Shown here one piece after another: positions 17,647-26,658 of a stretch of DNA of 64,000 nucleotides. The notes beneath the pieces are model-generated. The model made no database searches and had not been told where the DNA came from. It saw nothing but the letters and a program-made list of their open reading frames with translations. The translations under genes and the position numbers were made by a program. The stretch is taken from assembly GCF_030816615.1 (NCBI RefSeq), contig NZ_JAUSYD010000001.1, positions 6,408,501 through 6,472,500 on the forward strand. The letters are read 5' to 3'. The DNA is from Streptomyces sp. B1I3. Its GTDB lineage: Bacteria; Actinomycetota; Actinomycetes; Streptomycetales; Streptomycetaceae. The first letter of the stretch is position 1. The number at the start of each line of letters is the position of its first letter.

Positions 17647-18411
17647 TCAGAAACGCCCGGCACCCAGGTCCCGTGAAACGGCGCGGGCGCAGTCCCGTAC
17701 GGCGGCGACGAGCTCGGGGCGCAGTTCCCCGCCGGTGCAGACGCGCTCCACGGCGCCCGTCACGGCGACGGCGCCGACGGGCATCCTGCGCCGGTCGTGG
17801 ATGGGGGCGGCCACGGCCGCCACACCCTCCCAGGTCTCCTCCACGTCCGCCGCCCAGCCCTGCGCCCTGATCAGGTCCAGCAGGGACTCGAACTCCTGCG
17901 AGCCCGTGACCGTACGCGGGGTGAACGCCCGTCGTTCCGCCTCGACGACCTCGCTGTGCGCGACGGGGTCGTAGGCCGAGAGCACCTTGCCCAGGGCGGT
18001 GGAGTGCAGTGGCTGCATGGCGCCGACCTCGAGGACCTGACGGCTGTCGTCGGGCCGGAAGACGTGGTGGACGATCAGGACGCCGTGCTGGTGCAGCACG
18101 CCGAGGTGGACGCTCTCGCCGCTGGAGCGGGCCAGGTCGTCGGTCCACACCAGGGCGCGGGCCCGCAGCTCGTGCACGTCGAGGTAGCTGTTGCCCAGGC
18201 GGAGCAGCTCCGCGCCGAGCTGGTAGCGACCCGAGGCCGGGTCCTGCTCGACGAAGCCCTCGAGCTGGAGCGTGCGCAGGATGCCGTGGGCGGTGCCTTT
18301 GGCCAGCCCCAGGGAGGAGGAGATGTCGGACAGCCCGAGCCGGCGCTCGCCGCCTGCCAGCAGGCGCAGCATCGCCGCTGCCCGCTCGAGCGACTGGATG
18401 TTCTTGGCCAT
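17647..18411 (-). CDS. gylR: IclR-family regulator of glycerol catabolism
   Basis: 254 residues. An N-terminal helix-turn-helix (IQSLERAAAMLRLLAGG, then ISSSLGLAKGTAHGILRTLQLEGF) precedes an IclR effector domain (MQPLHSTALGKVL, GWAADVEETWEGVAAVAAPIHD). Length and position directly upstream of glpFKD match GylR of S. coelicolor, which represses the gyl operon and its own gene, as I recall. ATG 18411 begins MAKNIQSLERA. Confidence 0.93.
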   Translation of the reverse strand: MAKNIQSLERAAAMLRLLAGGERRLGLSDISSSLGLAKGTAHGILRTLQLEGFVEQDPASGRYQLGAELLRLGNSYLDVHELRARALVWTDDLARSSGESVHLGVLHQHGVLIVHHVFRPDDSRQVLEVGAMQPLHSTALGKVLSAYDPVAHSEVVEAERRAFTPRTVTGSQEFESLLDLIRAQGWAADVEETWEGVAAVAAPIHDRRRMPVGAVAVTGAVERVCTGGELRPELVAAVRDCARAVSRDLGAGRF

Positions 18412-18434
18412 CGCGCCGTACTCCTCCACCTCGG

Positions 18435-18448
18435 TTCGACAATGCTGA
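18435..18448. promoter_or_regulatory. candidate GylR autoregulatory site
   Basis: TTCGACAATGCTGA matches the glpF site in 12 of 14 positions. With one flanking base on each side it gains GTTC/GAAC arms, forming an imperfect palindrome 23 nt upstream of the gylR start. Confidence 0.55.
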
Positions 18449-18579
18449 ACACTATCGGTCGATGCCGACCTGTGTCTGGTCGCGCGACGATTCTGCGCCA
18501 CCACGCGGACGGGGCCGTGCCCCGCACAGCATGCAGTCCGTCCCGTGGGACGCGGCGACCGGCCCGGGCTCCGCCCCGC

Positions 18580-18585
18580 TACGCT
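18580..18585 (+). promoter_or_regulatory. candidate metH -10 box
   Basis: TACGCT is followed by 6 nt and an in-frame GTG (18592) that would extend MetH by 20 residues as a leaderless start. The alternative is the Shine-Dalgarno-led ATG at 18652. Confidence 0.45.
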
Positions 18586-18651
18586 GGCCGCGTGCCCTCC
18601 TCCACAGAAGGGCGCAAAGCCGACAGCCGTCGCATCCCAGGGAGAACATCC

Positions 18652-21600
18652 ATGGCCTCGTCGCCGACCCCCTCCGTTGACAGCCGGACCCGAGCCGCAG
18701 CGCTCCGTGAGGCTCTCGCCACCCGTGTGGTGGTGGCAGACGGTGCCATGGGCACCATGCTCCAGGCGCAGGACCCCACTCTCGAGGACTTCGAGAACCT
18801 CGAGGGCTGCAACGAGATCCTCAACGTGACGCGGCCCGACATCGTCCGTTCGGTGCACGAGGAGTACTTCGCCGTCGGCGTGGACTGCGTCGAGACGAAC
18901 ACCTTCGGCGCGAACCACTCGGCTGCCAACGAGTACGAGATCGCCGACCGGATCTTCGAGCTGTCCGAGTCGGGCGCCCGGATCGCCCGCGAGGTCGCCG
19001 ACGAGTTCGTCGCCGCGGACGGCCGGCAGCGCTGGGTGCTCGGCTCGGTGGGCCCCGGCACCAAGCTGCCGTCGCTCGGCCACATCGCGTACGACGTGCT
19101 GCGGGACGGCTATCAGCAGAACGCCGAGGGTCTGCTCGCCGGTGGTGCCGACGCCCTGATCGTGGAGACCACCCAGGACCTGCTCCAGACCAAGTCGAGT
19201 CTGATCGGCGCGCGCCGGGCGATGGAGGCCCTGGGCGTCGATGTGCCGCTGATCTGCTCCCTTGCCTTCGAGACGACCGGCGTGATGCTGCTCGGCTCCG
19301 AGATCGGCGCCGCCCTGACCGCCCTGGAACCGCTGGGCATCGACCTGATCGGCCTGAACTGCTCGACGGGTCCGGACGAGATGAGCGAGCACCTGCGCTA
19401 TCTGGCCCGTCACTCGCGCACGCCGCTGATGTGCATGCCGAACGCGGGCCTGCCCGTCCTCACCAAGGACGGCGCCCACTTCCCCCTCGGCCCCGACGGC
19501 CTCGCCGACTCGCAGGAGACGTTCGTCCGGGACTACGGGCTGTCGCTCATCGGCGGCTGCTGCGGTACGACCCCCGAGCACCTGAGGGCCGTCGTCGAGC
19601 GGACCCGCGACCTCACCCCGGCGCCGCGCGACCCCCGCCCCGAGCCGGGCGCCGCCTCGCTCTACCAGACGGTTCCCTTCCGTCAGGACACCGCGTACCT
19701 GGCGATCGGTGAGCGCACCAACGCCAACGGCTCGAAGAAGTTCCGCGAGGCGATGCTCGAAGCCCGCTGGGACGACTGCGTGGAGATGGCGCGCGACCAG
19801 ATCCGCGAAGGCGCGCACATGCTCGACCTCTGTGTCGACTACGTGGGCCGTGACGGCGTCGCGGACATGGAGGAGCTGGCCGGCCGCTTCGCGACCGCCT
19901 CGACCCTGCCGATCGTCCTGGACTCCACGGAGCTGCCCGTCATCCGGGCCGGTCTGGAGAAGCTCGGCGGCCGCGCGGTCATCAACTCCGTCAACTACGA
20001 GGACGGCGACGGGCCCGAGTCCCGCTTCGCGAAGGTCACCGCCCTGGCCAAGGAGCACGGCGCGGCGCTGATCGCGCTGACCATCGACGAGGAGGGCCAG
20101 GCCCGTACCGTCGAGCACAAGGTCGCCATCGCCGAGCGGCTGATCGAGGACCTCACCACCAACTGGGGCATCAACGAGTCGGACATCCTCATCGACTGCC
20201 TCACCTTCACCATCTGCACCGGTCAGGAGGAGTCCCGCAAGGACGGGGAGGCCACGATCGAGGCGATCCGCGAACTCAAGCGGCGCCACCCCGACGTCCA
20301 GACCACCCTGGGCCTGTCCAACATCTCCTTCGGCCTGAACCCGGCTGCCCGCGTGGTGCTGAACTCGGTGTTCCTCGACGAGTGCGTCAAGGCCGGCCTG
20401 GACTCCGCGATCGTGCACGCGTCGAAGATCCTGCCCATCGCACGGCTGGAGGAGGAGCAGGTCAAGGTCGCCCTCGACCTCATCCACGACCGCCGGGCGG
20501 AGGGCTACGACCCGCTCCAGAAGCTCATGGAGCTCTTCGAGGGCGTGAACATGAAGTCGATGAAGGAGGGGCGCGCCGAGGAGCTGTTGGCCCTCCCGCT
20601 CGACGAGCGCCTCCAGCGACGGATCATCGACGGCGAGAAGAACGGCCTGGAGGCGGACCTCGACGAGGCCCTGCGGACCCGGCCCGCCCTTGACATCGTC
20701 AACGACACCCTCCTGGCGGGGATGAAGGTCGTCGGTGAGCTCTTCGGCTCCGGGCAGATGCAGCTGCCGTTCGTGCTGCAGTCCGCCGAGGTCATGAAGA
20801 CCGCGGTGGCGCACCTCGAGCCGCACATGGAGAAGTCGGACGCGGACGGCAAGGGCACCATCGTGCTCGCCACCGTCCGCGGCGACGTCCACGACATCGG
20901 CAAGAACCTCGTCGACATCATCCTGTCGAACAACGGCTACAACGTGGTCAACCTCGGCATCAAGCAGCCCGTCTCCGCGATCCTGGAGGCCGCGGAGGAG
21001 CACCGGGCCGACGTCATCGGGATGTCCGGCCTGCTCGTGAAGTCGACCGTGATCATGAAGGAGAACCTTCAGGAGCTCAACCAGCGCAAGATGGCAGCCG
21101 ACTTCCCGGTCATTCTCGGCGGCGCCGCCCTGACCCGCGCCTACGTCGAACAGGACCTCCACGAGATCTACGAGGGCGAGGTCCGCTACGCCCGTGACGC
21201 CTTCGAGGGCCTGCGCCTCATGGATGCCCTGATCGGCGTCAAGCGCGGCGTCCCCGGAGCGGCGCTCCCCGAGCTCAAGCAGCGTCGTGTTCCCAAGCGC
21301 GACACGCCGCTGCCGGACGCCGAGGAGCCGCAGGAGGGCGTGCGGTCCGACGTCTCCGTCACCAACCCGGTCCCCGAACCGCCGTTCTGGGGAACCCGTG
21401 TGGTCAAGGGCATCCAGCTCAAGGAGTACGCCTCCTGGCTGGACGAGGGCGCCCTCTTCAAGGGCCAGTGGGGTCTCAAGCAGGCCCGCGCCGGGGACGG
21501 GCCGACGTACGAGGAGCTCGTGGAGACCGAGGGCCGCCCGCACCTGCGCGGCTGGCTCGACAAGCTCCAGACCGAGAACCTGCTGGAAGCGGCCGTCGTC

Positions 21601-22164
21601 TACGGCTACTTCCCCTGCGTCTCCAAGGGCGACGACCTGATCCTGCTCCACGAGGACGGCTCGGAGCGCACCCGCTTCACGTTCCCGCGCCAGCGCAGGG
21701 GCCGTCGGCTCTGCCTCGCGGACTTCTTCCGGCCCGAGGAGTCGGGGGAGACCGACGTGGTCGGCCTCCAGGTCGTCACGGTCGGCTCGAAGATCGGCAC
21801 GGCGACCGCCGAACTCTTCGAGGCGAACTCCTACCGCGACTACCTGGAGCTGCACGGGTTGTCCGTGCAGCTGGCCGAGGCGCTCGCAGAGTACTGGCAC
21901 GCGCGGGTCCGCAGCGAGCTCGGATTCGCGGGCGAGGACCCGTCCGACGTCGAGGACATGTTCGCCCTGAAGTACCGCGGTGCCCGTTTCTCCCTGGGAT
22001 ACGGGGCCTGCCCCGACCTGGAGGACAGGGCGAAGATCGCCGCGCTGCTGGAGCCCGGGCGCATCGGGGTGGAGCTCTCCGAGGAGTTCCAGCTGCACCC
22101 GGAGCAGTCCACGGACGCGATCGTCATCCACCACCCCGAGGCGAAGTACTTCAACGCACGGTAG
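18652..22164 (+). CDS. metH: cobalamin-dependent methionine synthase
   Basis: 1170 residues with the full MetH order: homocysteine-binding barrel (about 20-310; Cys in NCSTGPDE and GGCCGTTPEH bind zinc), methyltetrahydrofolate barrel (about 340-600), cobalamin cap and Rossmann domain with D745-V-H747-D-I-G, and a C-terminal SAM-dependent reactivation domain (ALAEYWHARVRSELG, RGARFSLGYGACPDLEDR). It transfers the methyl of 5-methyl-THF to homocysteine. GGGAGAA precedes ATG 18652; an in-frame GTG at 18592 behind TACGCT could be a leaderless alternative. No riboswitch is apparent upstream. Confidence 0.96.
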   Translation: MASSPTPSVDSRTRAAALREALATRVVVADGAMGTMLQAQDPTLEDFENLEGCNEILNVTRPDIVRSVHEEYFAVGVDCVETNTFGANHSAANEYEIADRIFELSESGARIAREVADEFVAADGRQRWVLGSVGPGTKLPSLGHIAYDVLRDGYQQNAEGLLAGGADALIVETTQDLLQTKSSLIGARRAMEALGVDVPLICSLAFETTGVMLLGSEIGAALTALEPLGIDLIGLNCSTGPDEMSEHLRYLARHSRTPLMCMPNAGLPVLTKDGAHFPLGPDGLADSQETFVRDYGLSLIGGCCGTTPEHLRAVVERTRDLTPAPRDPRPEPGAASLYQTVPFRQDTAYLAIGERTNANGSKKFREAMLEARWDDCVEMARDQIREGAHMLDLCVDYVGRDGVADMEELAGRFATASTLPIVLDSTELPVIRAGLEKLGGRAVINSVNYEDGDGPESRFAKVTALAKEHGAALIALTIDEEGQARTVEHKVAIAERLIEDLTTNWGINESDILIDCLTFTICTGQEESRKDGEATIEAIRELKRRHPDVQTTLGLSNISFGLNPAARVVLNSVFLDECVKAGLDSAIVHASKILPIARLEEEQVKVALDLIHDRRAEGYDPLQKLMELFEGVNMKSMKEGRAEELLALPLDERLQRRIIDGEKNGLEADLDEALRTRPALDIVNDTLLAGMKVVGELFGSGQMQLPFVLQSAEVMKTAVAHLEPHMEKSDADGKGTIVLATVRGDVHDIGKNLVDIILSNNGYNVVNLGIKQPVSAILEAAEEHRADVIGMSGLLVKSTVIMKENLQELNQRKMAADFPVILGGAALTRAYVEQDLHEIYEGEVRYARDAFEGLRLMDALIGVKRGVPGAALPELKQRRVPKRDTPLPDAEEPQEGVRSDVSVTNPVPEPPFWGTRVVKGIQLKEYASWLDEGALFKGQWGLKQARAGDGPTYEELVETEGRPHLRGWLDKLQTENLLEAAVVYGYFPCVSKGDDLILLHEDGSERTRFTFPRQRRGRRLCLADFFRPEESGETDVVGLQVVTVGSKIGTATAELFEANSYRDYLELHGLSVQLAEALAEYWHARVRSELGFAGEDPSDVEDMFALKYRGARFSLGYGACPDLEDRAKIAALLEPGRIGVELSEEFQLHPEQSTDAIVIHHPEAKYFNAR

Positions 22165-22304
22165 ACACCGTTCGACGCGCGGTAGGCGGACGCTCCGCGC
22201 GCCGGGTGCGGACGAGTCGTACACTGGTCGGTCCAGTGCAGGCCGGTCGCCCTTCCCACCGGGGGAGGCGGCCGGCCCTCTCGTCCCTCATGGAGGTGTA
22301 CCGG

Positions 22305-23006
22305 ATGACCAGTACCGTCCCCGCGTCCCTGACCCGTACGGCCGAAGGATCCGCCCTGCAGGCGGTCCTTCTCGACATGGACGGAACACTGGTCGACACC
22401 GAAGGCTTCTGGTGGGACGTGGAGGTCGAGGTCTTCGCCGATCTCGGTCACCGGCTGAACGAGAGCTGGCGCGACGTGGTCGTGGGCGGTCCCATGACCC
22501 GCAGCGCCGGCTACCTCATCGAGGCCACCGGTGCGGACATCGCCATCGGCGAACTCACCGTGCTGCTCAACGACCGCTTCGAGAAGCGCATCGGACGCGG
22601 GGTGCCGCTGATGCCGGGTGCCGCACGGCTGCTCGCCGAGCTCGCGGCCCACGAGGTGCCCACGGCCCTGGTCTCCGCCTCGCACCGGCGCATCATCGAC
22701 CGGGTGCTCGAGTCGGTCGGCCGGCACCACTTCTCACTCACGGTGGCCGGGGACGAGGTGATCCGCACCAAGCCCCACCCCGAGCCCTACCTCACAGCGG
22801 CCGCCGGATTCGGGGCGGACCCGTGGCGCTGCGCGGTCATCGAGGACACCGCGACCGGCGTCGCCGCGGCGGAGGCCGCCGGCTGCCGTGTCGTCGCCGT
22901 GCCGTCGGTGGCGCCGATCGCGCCCGGCCCGGGGCGGGTGGTCGTGCCCTCTCTCAAGCACGTGGATCTCGCCTTCCTGCGGGGTCTGGTCACGGAGGAC
23001 AGATGA
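22305..23006 (+). CDS. HAD family phosphatase
   Basis: 233 residues. Motif I is LLDMDGTLVDTEG (nucleophile Asp and acid Asp), motif II TALVSASHR, motif III IRTKPHPEPYL, motif IV VIEDTATGVAAAEAAG. The cap insertion between motifs I and II marks subclass IA (beta-phosphoglucomutase/gph-like). GGAGGTG is 6 nt before ATG 22305; an upstream in-frame ATG at 22290 overlaps that site. The natural substrate is unknown. Confidence 0.88.
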   Translation: MTSTVPASLTRTAEGSALQAVLLDMDGTLVDTEGFWWDVEVEVFADLGHRLNESWRDVVVGGPMTRSAGYLIEATGADIAIGELTVLLNDRFEKRIGRGVPLMPGAARLLAELAAHEVPTALVSASHRRIIDRVLESVGRHHFSLTVAGDEVIRTKPHPEPYLTAAAGFGADPWRCAVIEDTATGVAAAEAAGCRVVAVPSVAPIAPGPGRVVVPSLKHVDLAFLRGLVTEDR

Positions 23007-23055
23007 TCTCCGGGCGTAAATCAGGTGCATGTCAATGAGGTGATTCCGGTCGGGA

Positions 23056-23071
23056 TGTGACCTTGCTCACT
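23056..23071. promoter_or_regulatory. CRP-like palindrome upstream of the solute-binding lipoprotein
   Basis: TGTGA-N6-TCACT fits the general Crp half-site layout (TGTGA/TCACA, 9 of 10 bases). It lies about 225 nt upstream of the lipoprotein start in an otherwise featureless 290-nt gap (23007-23296). Confidence 0.35.
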
Positions 23072-23296
23072 CAACGTGGCGTTCCGGGCTCCTCGAGATC
23101 GGCCGGGCTGCCCGTTATGGGCGCCCAAAAGTCCGGATTGATGGAGGGGTGCACGAAACATTCCCCGACATGACATAGACAGGCCGTCATGGGTGATCAC
23201 CGAACGGATACGGGCCCCGATCACGCCGGTCAAGCGCTTCCGCAGCGCCTACTAATGTCAGTTTTCTCGCATGCCGTGATGAGGGAGAACGTCCAG

Positions 23297-24892
23297 ATGA
23301 ACCGCAAGACGCTGGTGCTGCCGGCCGTAGTGGGCCTGCTCGCGCCCGTGCTCGCCGCCTGTGGCGGGTCGGACGACGGGGGCGATGCCATCGTTGTCGG
23401 GACGACGGACCAGTTCAGCGCCTCCGCGGACACCCCGGCGCCACTCGACCCGGCGATCGGCTACGAGGCCGGCGTCTGGAACGTCCTCCGTCAGACGGTG
23501 CAGACCCTCACGCACATCCCGCGCGGCGGCGGCGAGCCGGTGCCCGAGGCGGCCGAGAGCTGTGCCTTCACCGACACGGAGAACGAGAGCTACCGCTGCA
23601 CGCTGCGCGACGGGCTCACCTTCGCGGACGGGACGCCCGTCACACCGGACGACGTGAAGTACTCCATCCAGCGAGTCCTGGACATCAAGGACGAATCCGG
23701 CCCCGTCGGTCTGCTCGCCAACATCGACACGATCGAGACCAAGGGCGAGAACCAGGTCGTCTTCCACCTGCGGACCTCGGACGCGACCTTCCCGTACAAG
23801 CTCGCCACGCCGCCCGCGGGCATCGTCCAGAAGGACAAGTACCCGGCGAAGACGCCCCGCAAGGGCTTCCAGGTGGACGGGTCCGGCCCGTACACCATGA
23901 AGCCGGAGGTCAAGGACAACCAGATCGTGAAGATGGTCTTCACGAAGAACCCCAAGTACAAGGGCGATCTGAAGGTCCTCAACGACAAGGTCGAGCTGAC
24001 CTCCTTCCCCGATGCGGCGGCGATGGGCAAGGCCCTCGACGACGAGAAGATCGACATGATGACCCGCACCATGTCGCCCGAGCAGGCCCAGGAGATGCTC
24101 GCCCAGCCCAAGGACGGCATCAAGCTCACCGAGATGCCCGGTCTCGCCATCAGCTACCTCGGGTTCAACACCGAGGACCCGTTGGTGGAGGACAAGGCCG
24201 TCCGGCAGGCCATCGCCCAGGTCATCGACCGCGGGTCCGTCGCGAGCAAGGTGTACGGCAGCACGGCCGAGCCGCTGTACTCCCTGATCCCGTCCGGTAT
24301 CACCAACCACACCAACTCCTTCTTCAACAAGTACGGCGACCCCGACGCCTCCAAGGCCGCCGGGATCCTGGAGAAGGCGGGCATAGACACGCCTGTGAAG
24401 TTCACGCTCCACTACACGACCGACCACTACGGTCCCGCGACCAAGGCCGAGTACGAGATGCTGGCGAAGCAGCTCAACGACTCGAAGCTCTTCGAGGTCA
24501 AGGCCGAAGGCACCGAGTGGGCGAAGTTCCGGCCGGCGCAGAGCAAGGGCGAGTACGCGGTGTACGGAATGGGCTGGTTCCCGGACTTCCCGGACCCGGA
24601 CACCTACACGGCGCCGTTCCTCGACGAGGACAACTTCCTCAACTCGCCCTACCGGTCGGACACCATCCAGAAGACACTCATTCCGCAGTCCCGGCGCGAG
24701 GCGGACCGCAGCGCCGCGGCCGACACCTTCACGAAGATCCAGAACATCGTGGCCGAGGACGCTCCGGTCATCCCGGTCTGGCAGGGCAAGCAGTACGTCG
24801 CCTCGCTCGACGACCTGAACGGCGTCGAGTGGGCTGTCACCTCCTCGGCCGACCTGCAGCTCTGGGAGCTCGGCCGCGGCACCGCTTCCTGA
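23297..24892 (+). CDS. oligopeptide-type ABC transporter solute-binding lipoprotein, orphan
   Basis: 531 residues. A signal sequence with lipobox LAAC (Cys about residue 22) is followed by an SBP family 5 protein: RDGLTFADGTPVTPDDVKYSIQRV, LAISYLGFNTEDPLVEDKAVRQAIAQVID and GWFPDFPDPDTYTAPFL are hallmarks of OppA/DppA-like binders. ATG 23297 is chosen because GAGGGAG lies 9 nt upstream; an earlier ATG (23279) lacks a site. No permease or ATPase genes are nearby, so it must work with a transporter encoded elsewhere. The ligand is probably a peptide (inference). Confidence 0.9.
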   Translation: MNRKTLVLPAVVGLLAPVLAACGGSDDGGDAIVVGTTDQFSASADTPAPLDPAIGYEAGVWNVLRQTVQTLTHIPRGGGEPVPEAAESCAFTDTENESYRCTLRDGLTFADGTPVTPDDVKYSIQRVLDIKDESGPVGLLANIDTIETKGENQVVFHLRTSDATFPYKLATPPAGIVQKDKYPAKTPRKGFQVDGSGPYTMKPEVKDNQIVKMVFTKNPKYKGDLKVLNDKVELTSFPDAAAMGKALDDEKIDMMTRTMSPEQAQEMLAQPKDGIKLTEMPGLAISYLGFNTEDPLVEDKAVRQAIAQVIDRGSVASKVYGSTAEPLYSLIPSGITNHTNSFFNKYGDPDASKAAGILEKAGIDTPVKFTLHYTTDHYGPATKAEYEMLAKQLNDSKLFEVKAEGTEWAKFRPAQSKGEYAVYGMGWFPDFPDPDTYTAPFLDEDNFLNSPYRSDTIQKTLIPQSRREADRSAAADTFTKIQNIVAEDAPVIPVWQGKQYVASLDDLNGVEWAVTSSADLQLWELGRGTAS

Positions 24893-24903
24893 CACCTGCT
24901 CAT

Positions 24904-24948
24904 ACGGCGATGCGGTCCGGGGCCGTCGGCCCCGGACCGCATCGCCGT
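24904..24948. terminator. bidirectional terminator, 21-bp stem
   Basis: 24904-24924 pairs perfectly with 24928-24948 around a 3-nt loop, between the convergent lipoprotein and response-regulator genes. Confidence 0.85.
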
Positions 24949-24960
24949 GCCGGTGGCGCG

Positions 24961-25632
24961 TCACTGGGCGCCGGGGCGCACCAGACCGCTCTCGTAGGCG
25001 TAGACGGCCGCCTGCACGCGGTCGCGCAGGCCCAGCTTCGTCAGGACATGACCCACATGCGTCTTGACCGTCGTCTCGCTGACGAACAGGTCGGCCGCGA
25101 TCTCCGCGTTGGACAGCCCCCGCGCCACCAGCTTCAGCACCTCCACCTCACGCTCCGTGAGGGTGTGCAGGGCGTCCGGCACGGACTCCTCGCCCGAGGG
25201 CAGGTGATCCGCGTACTTGTCGAGCAGCCGGCGCGTGATGCTCGGCGCGAGCATCGCCTCGCCCGCGGCCACCACCCGGATGGCCTGCACCAGCTCATTG
25301 GCGGGAGCGTCCTTCAGCAGGAAGCCGCTCGCGCCCGCGCGCAGCGCCTCCACGACGTACTCGTCGAGATCGAAGGTCGTCAGCACCAGGACCTTCGCCG
25401 GGCCGTCGCGGCCGGGGCCCGTGATCTGCCGGGTCGCCTCGACGCCGTCCATCCGCGGCATCCGGATGTCCATCAGCACGACATCGGGCTGGAGTGCGCG
25501 CACCTGATCGATGGCCTGCAGGCCGTCACCGGCCTCGCCGACCACCGCGAGGTCCCCCTCCGCCTCCAGAATCATCCGGAAACCGGTGCGCAGCAGCGGT
25601 TGATCATCGACCAGCAGGACGCGGATAGCCAC
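24961..25632 (-). CDS. NarL/LuxR-type response regulator, orphan
   Basis: 223 residues. The receiver domain has the acidic pair in LLVDDQPLLR, phospho-acceptor Asp55 in VVLMDIRMP, the Thr of VLTTFDLDEYV and the Lys of FLLKDAP. A LuxR helix-turn-helix follows (LTEREVEVLKLVARGLSNAEIAADLFVSETTVKTHVGHVL). AAGGAGA precedes GTG 25632. No histidine kinase is adjacent, unlike most NarL pairs. The upstream neighbour on the same strand is a nuclease, so context gives no hint of the signal. Confidence 0.9.
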   Translation of the reverse strand: MAIRVLLVDDQPLLRTGFRMILEAEGDLAVVGEAGDGLQAIDQVRALQPDVVLMDIRMPRMDGVEATRQITGPGRDGPAKVLVLTTFDLDEYVVEALRAGASGFLLKDAPANELVQAIRVVAAGEAMLAPSITRRLLDKYADHLPSGEESVPDALHTLTEREVEVLKLVARGLSNAEIAADLFVSETTVKTHVGHVLTKLGLRDRVQAAVYAYESGLVRPGAQ

Positions 25633-25642
25633 GGAATCTCCT

Positions 25643-26554
25643 TCATGGGCCTTCGAGGGCCGCCGGTCGGCCGGCCTCGGCCCGGACCGGCTCCATTGTG
25701 CCCTGCACACCCTCCACCGACTCCGCCGGGCGGATCGGCAGGGGATAGACCGGGGGAGTCCCGCCGAACTCGGGACAGACCGCCCGGTGGTCGCACCAGC
25801 CGCACAGCTTCGTGGGCCTCGGCCGCCACTCGCCCGTCTCCGTGGCCAGCCGGATCGCCTTCCAGAGGGCCAGCAGCTTGCGCTCCACCCGCTCCAGGTC
25901 GGCCGGAACCGGGTCGTAGGTGAGCACGTCACCACTGCCGAGGTAGACCAGCTGCAGCCGGCGCGGGACGACGTTCTTCAGGCGCCAGATCACCAGCGCG
26001 TAGAACTTCATCTGGAAGAGCGCGCCCTCGGCGTACTCCGGCCGCGGGGCCTTGCCCGTCTTGTAGTCCACGATCCGGACCTCACCGGTCGGAGCGACGT
26101 CGACGCGGTCGATCACCCCGCGCAGCCGCAGCCCCGACTCCAGCTCCGTCTCGACGAACAGCTCCCGCTCGGCCGGCTCCAGGCGCGTCGGGTCCTCCAG
26201 GGAGAACCACCGCTCCACGAGCCGCTCCGCCTGGTCCAGCCACTCCGCGAGCCGCTCTCCGTCCGGGTCCTCGGCGAAGAGCCCGGTCAGTTCCGGCTTC
26301 GACTCGAGCAGCCGGTCCCACTGACCGGGGATCAGCGCCTTGGCCCGAGGAGCCGTACGGTCCCCCGCCGGGGCGTCGAACAGCCGCTCGAGCACGGCGT
26401 GCACCAGCGTGCCTCGGGTAGCCGCCTCGCTGGGCTTCTCGGGCAGCTTGTCGATCACCCGGAAGCGGTAGAGCAGGGGGCACTGCATGAAATCGCTCGC
26501 GCGCGAGGGCGACAGGGACGAGGGTGGCTGAGGCGGGCGCGATACGGAGGTCAT
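25643..26554 (-). CDS. RecB-family exonuclease (PD-(D/E)XK)
   Basis: 303 residues. LSPSRASDFMQCPLLYRFRVIDKLPEK opens the Cas4/RecB-like nuclease fold. The active site is in RGVIDRVDVA and VRIVDYKTGKAPR (D and DxK), and the closing cysteines are in KLCGWCDHRAVCPEFGG, which with the N-terminal Cys could hold a 4Fe-4S cluster as in AddB/Cas4. The stop is 10 nt before the response-regulator start, so the pair may be co-transcribed. It is probably a DNA-repair nuclease; the partner is unknown. Confidence 0.88.
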   Translation of the reverse strand: MTSVSRPPQPPSSLSPSRASDFMQCPLLYRFRVIDKLPEKPSEAATRGTLVHAVLERLFDAPAGDRTAPRAKALIPGQWDRLLESKPELTGLFAEDPDGERLAEWLDQAERLVERWFSLEDPTRLEPAERELFVETELESGLRLRGVIDRVDVAPTGEVRIVDYKTGKAPRPEYAEGALFQMKFYALVIWRLKNVVPRRLQLVYLGSGDVLTYDPVPADLERVERKLLALWKAIRLATETGEWRPRPTKLCGWCDHRAVCPEFGGTPPVYPLPIRPAESVEGVQGTMEPVRAEAGRPAALEGP

Positions 26555-26658
26555 GTCGCAGACCCTACGGCCCGCCACCGACACCGAGCGGCATACCATC
26601 GACCACAGAGCTCGCACACTGCATGATCGTGGCAGACGCCATCGACCGAAGGGACCTC

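Noticed and set aside
18412..18651. Cobalamin or SAH riboswitch before metH
   Set aside because: No conserved riboswitch core was recognised and a promoter box lies only 12 nt before the first possible start.
17647..22224. Very long open frame antisense to metH and gylR, on the minus strand
   Set aside because: It is the third-position-GC mirror of metH; the product is repetitive, rich in Arg, Gly, Val and Leu, with no domain. Only its last 254 residues (gylR) are real.
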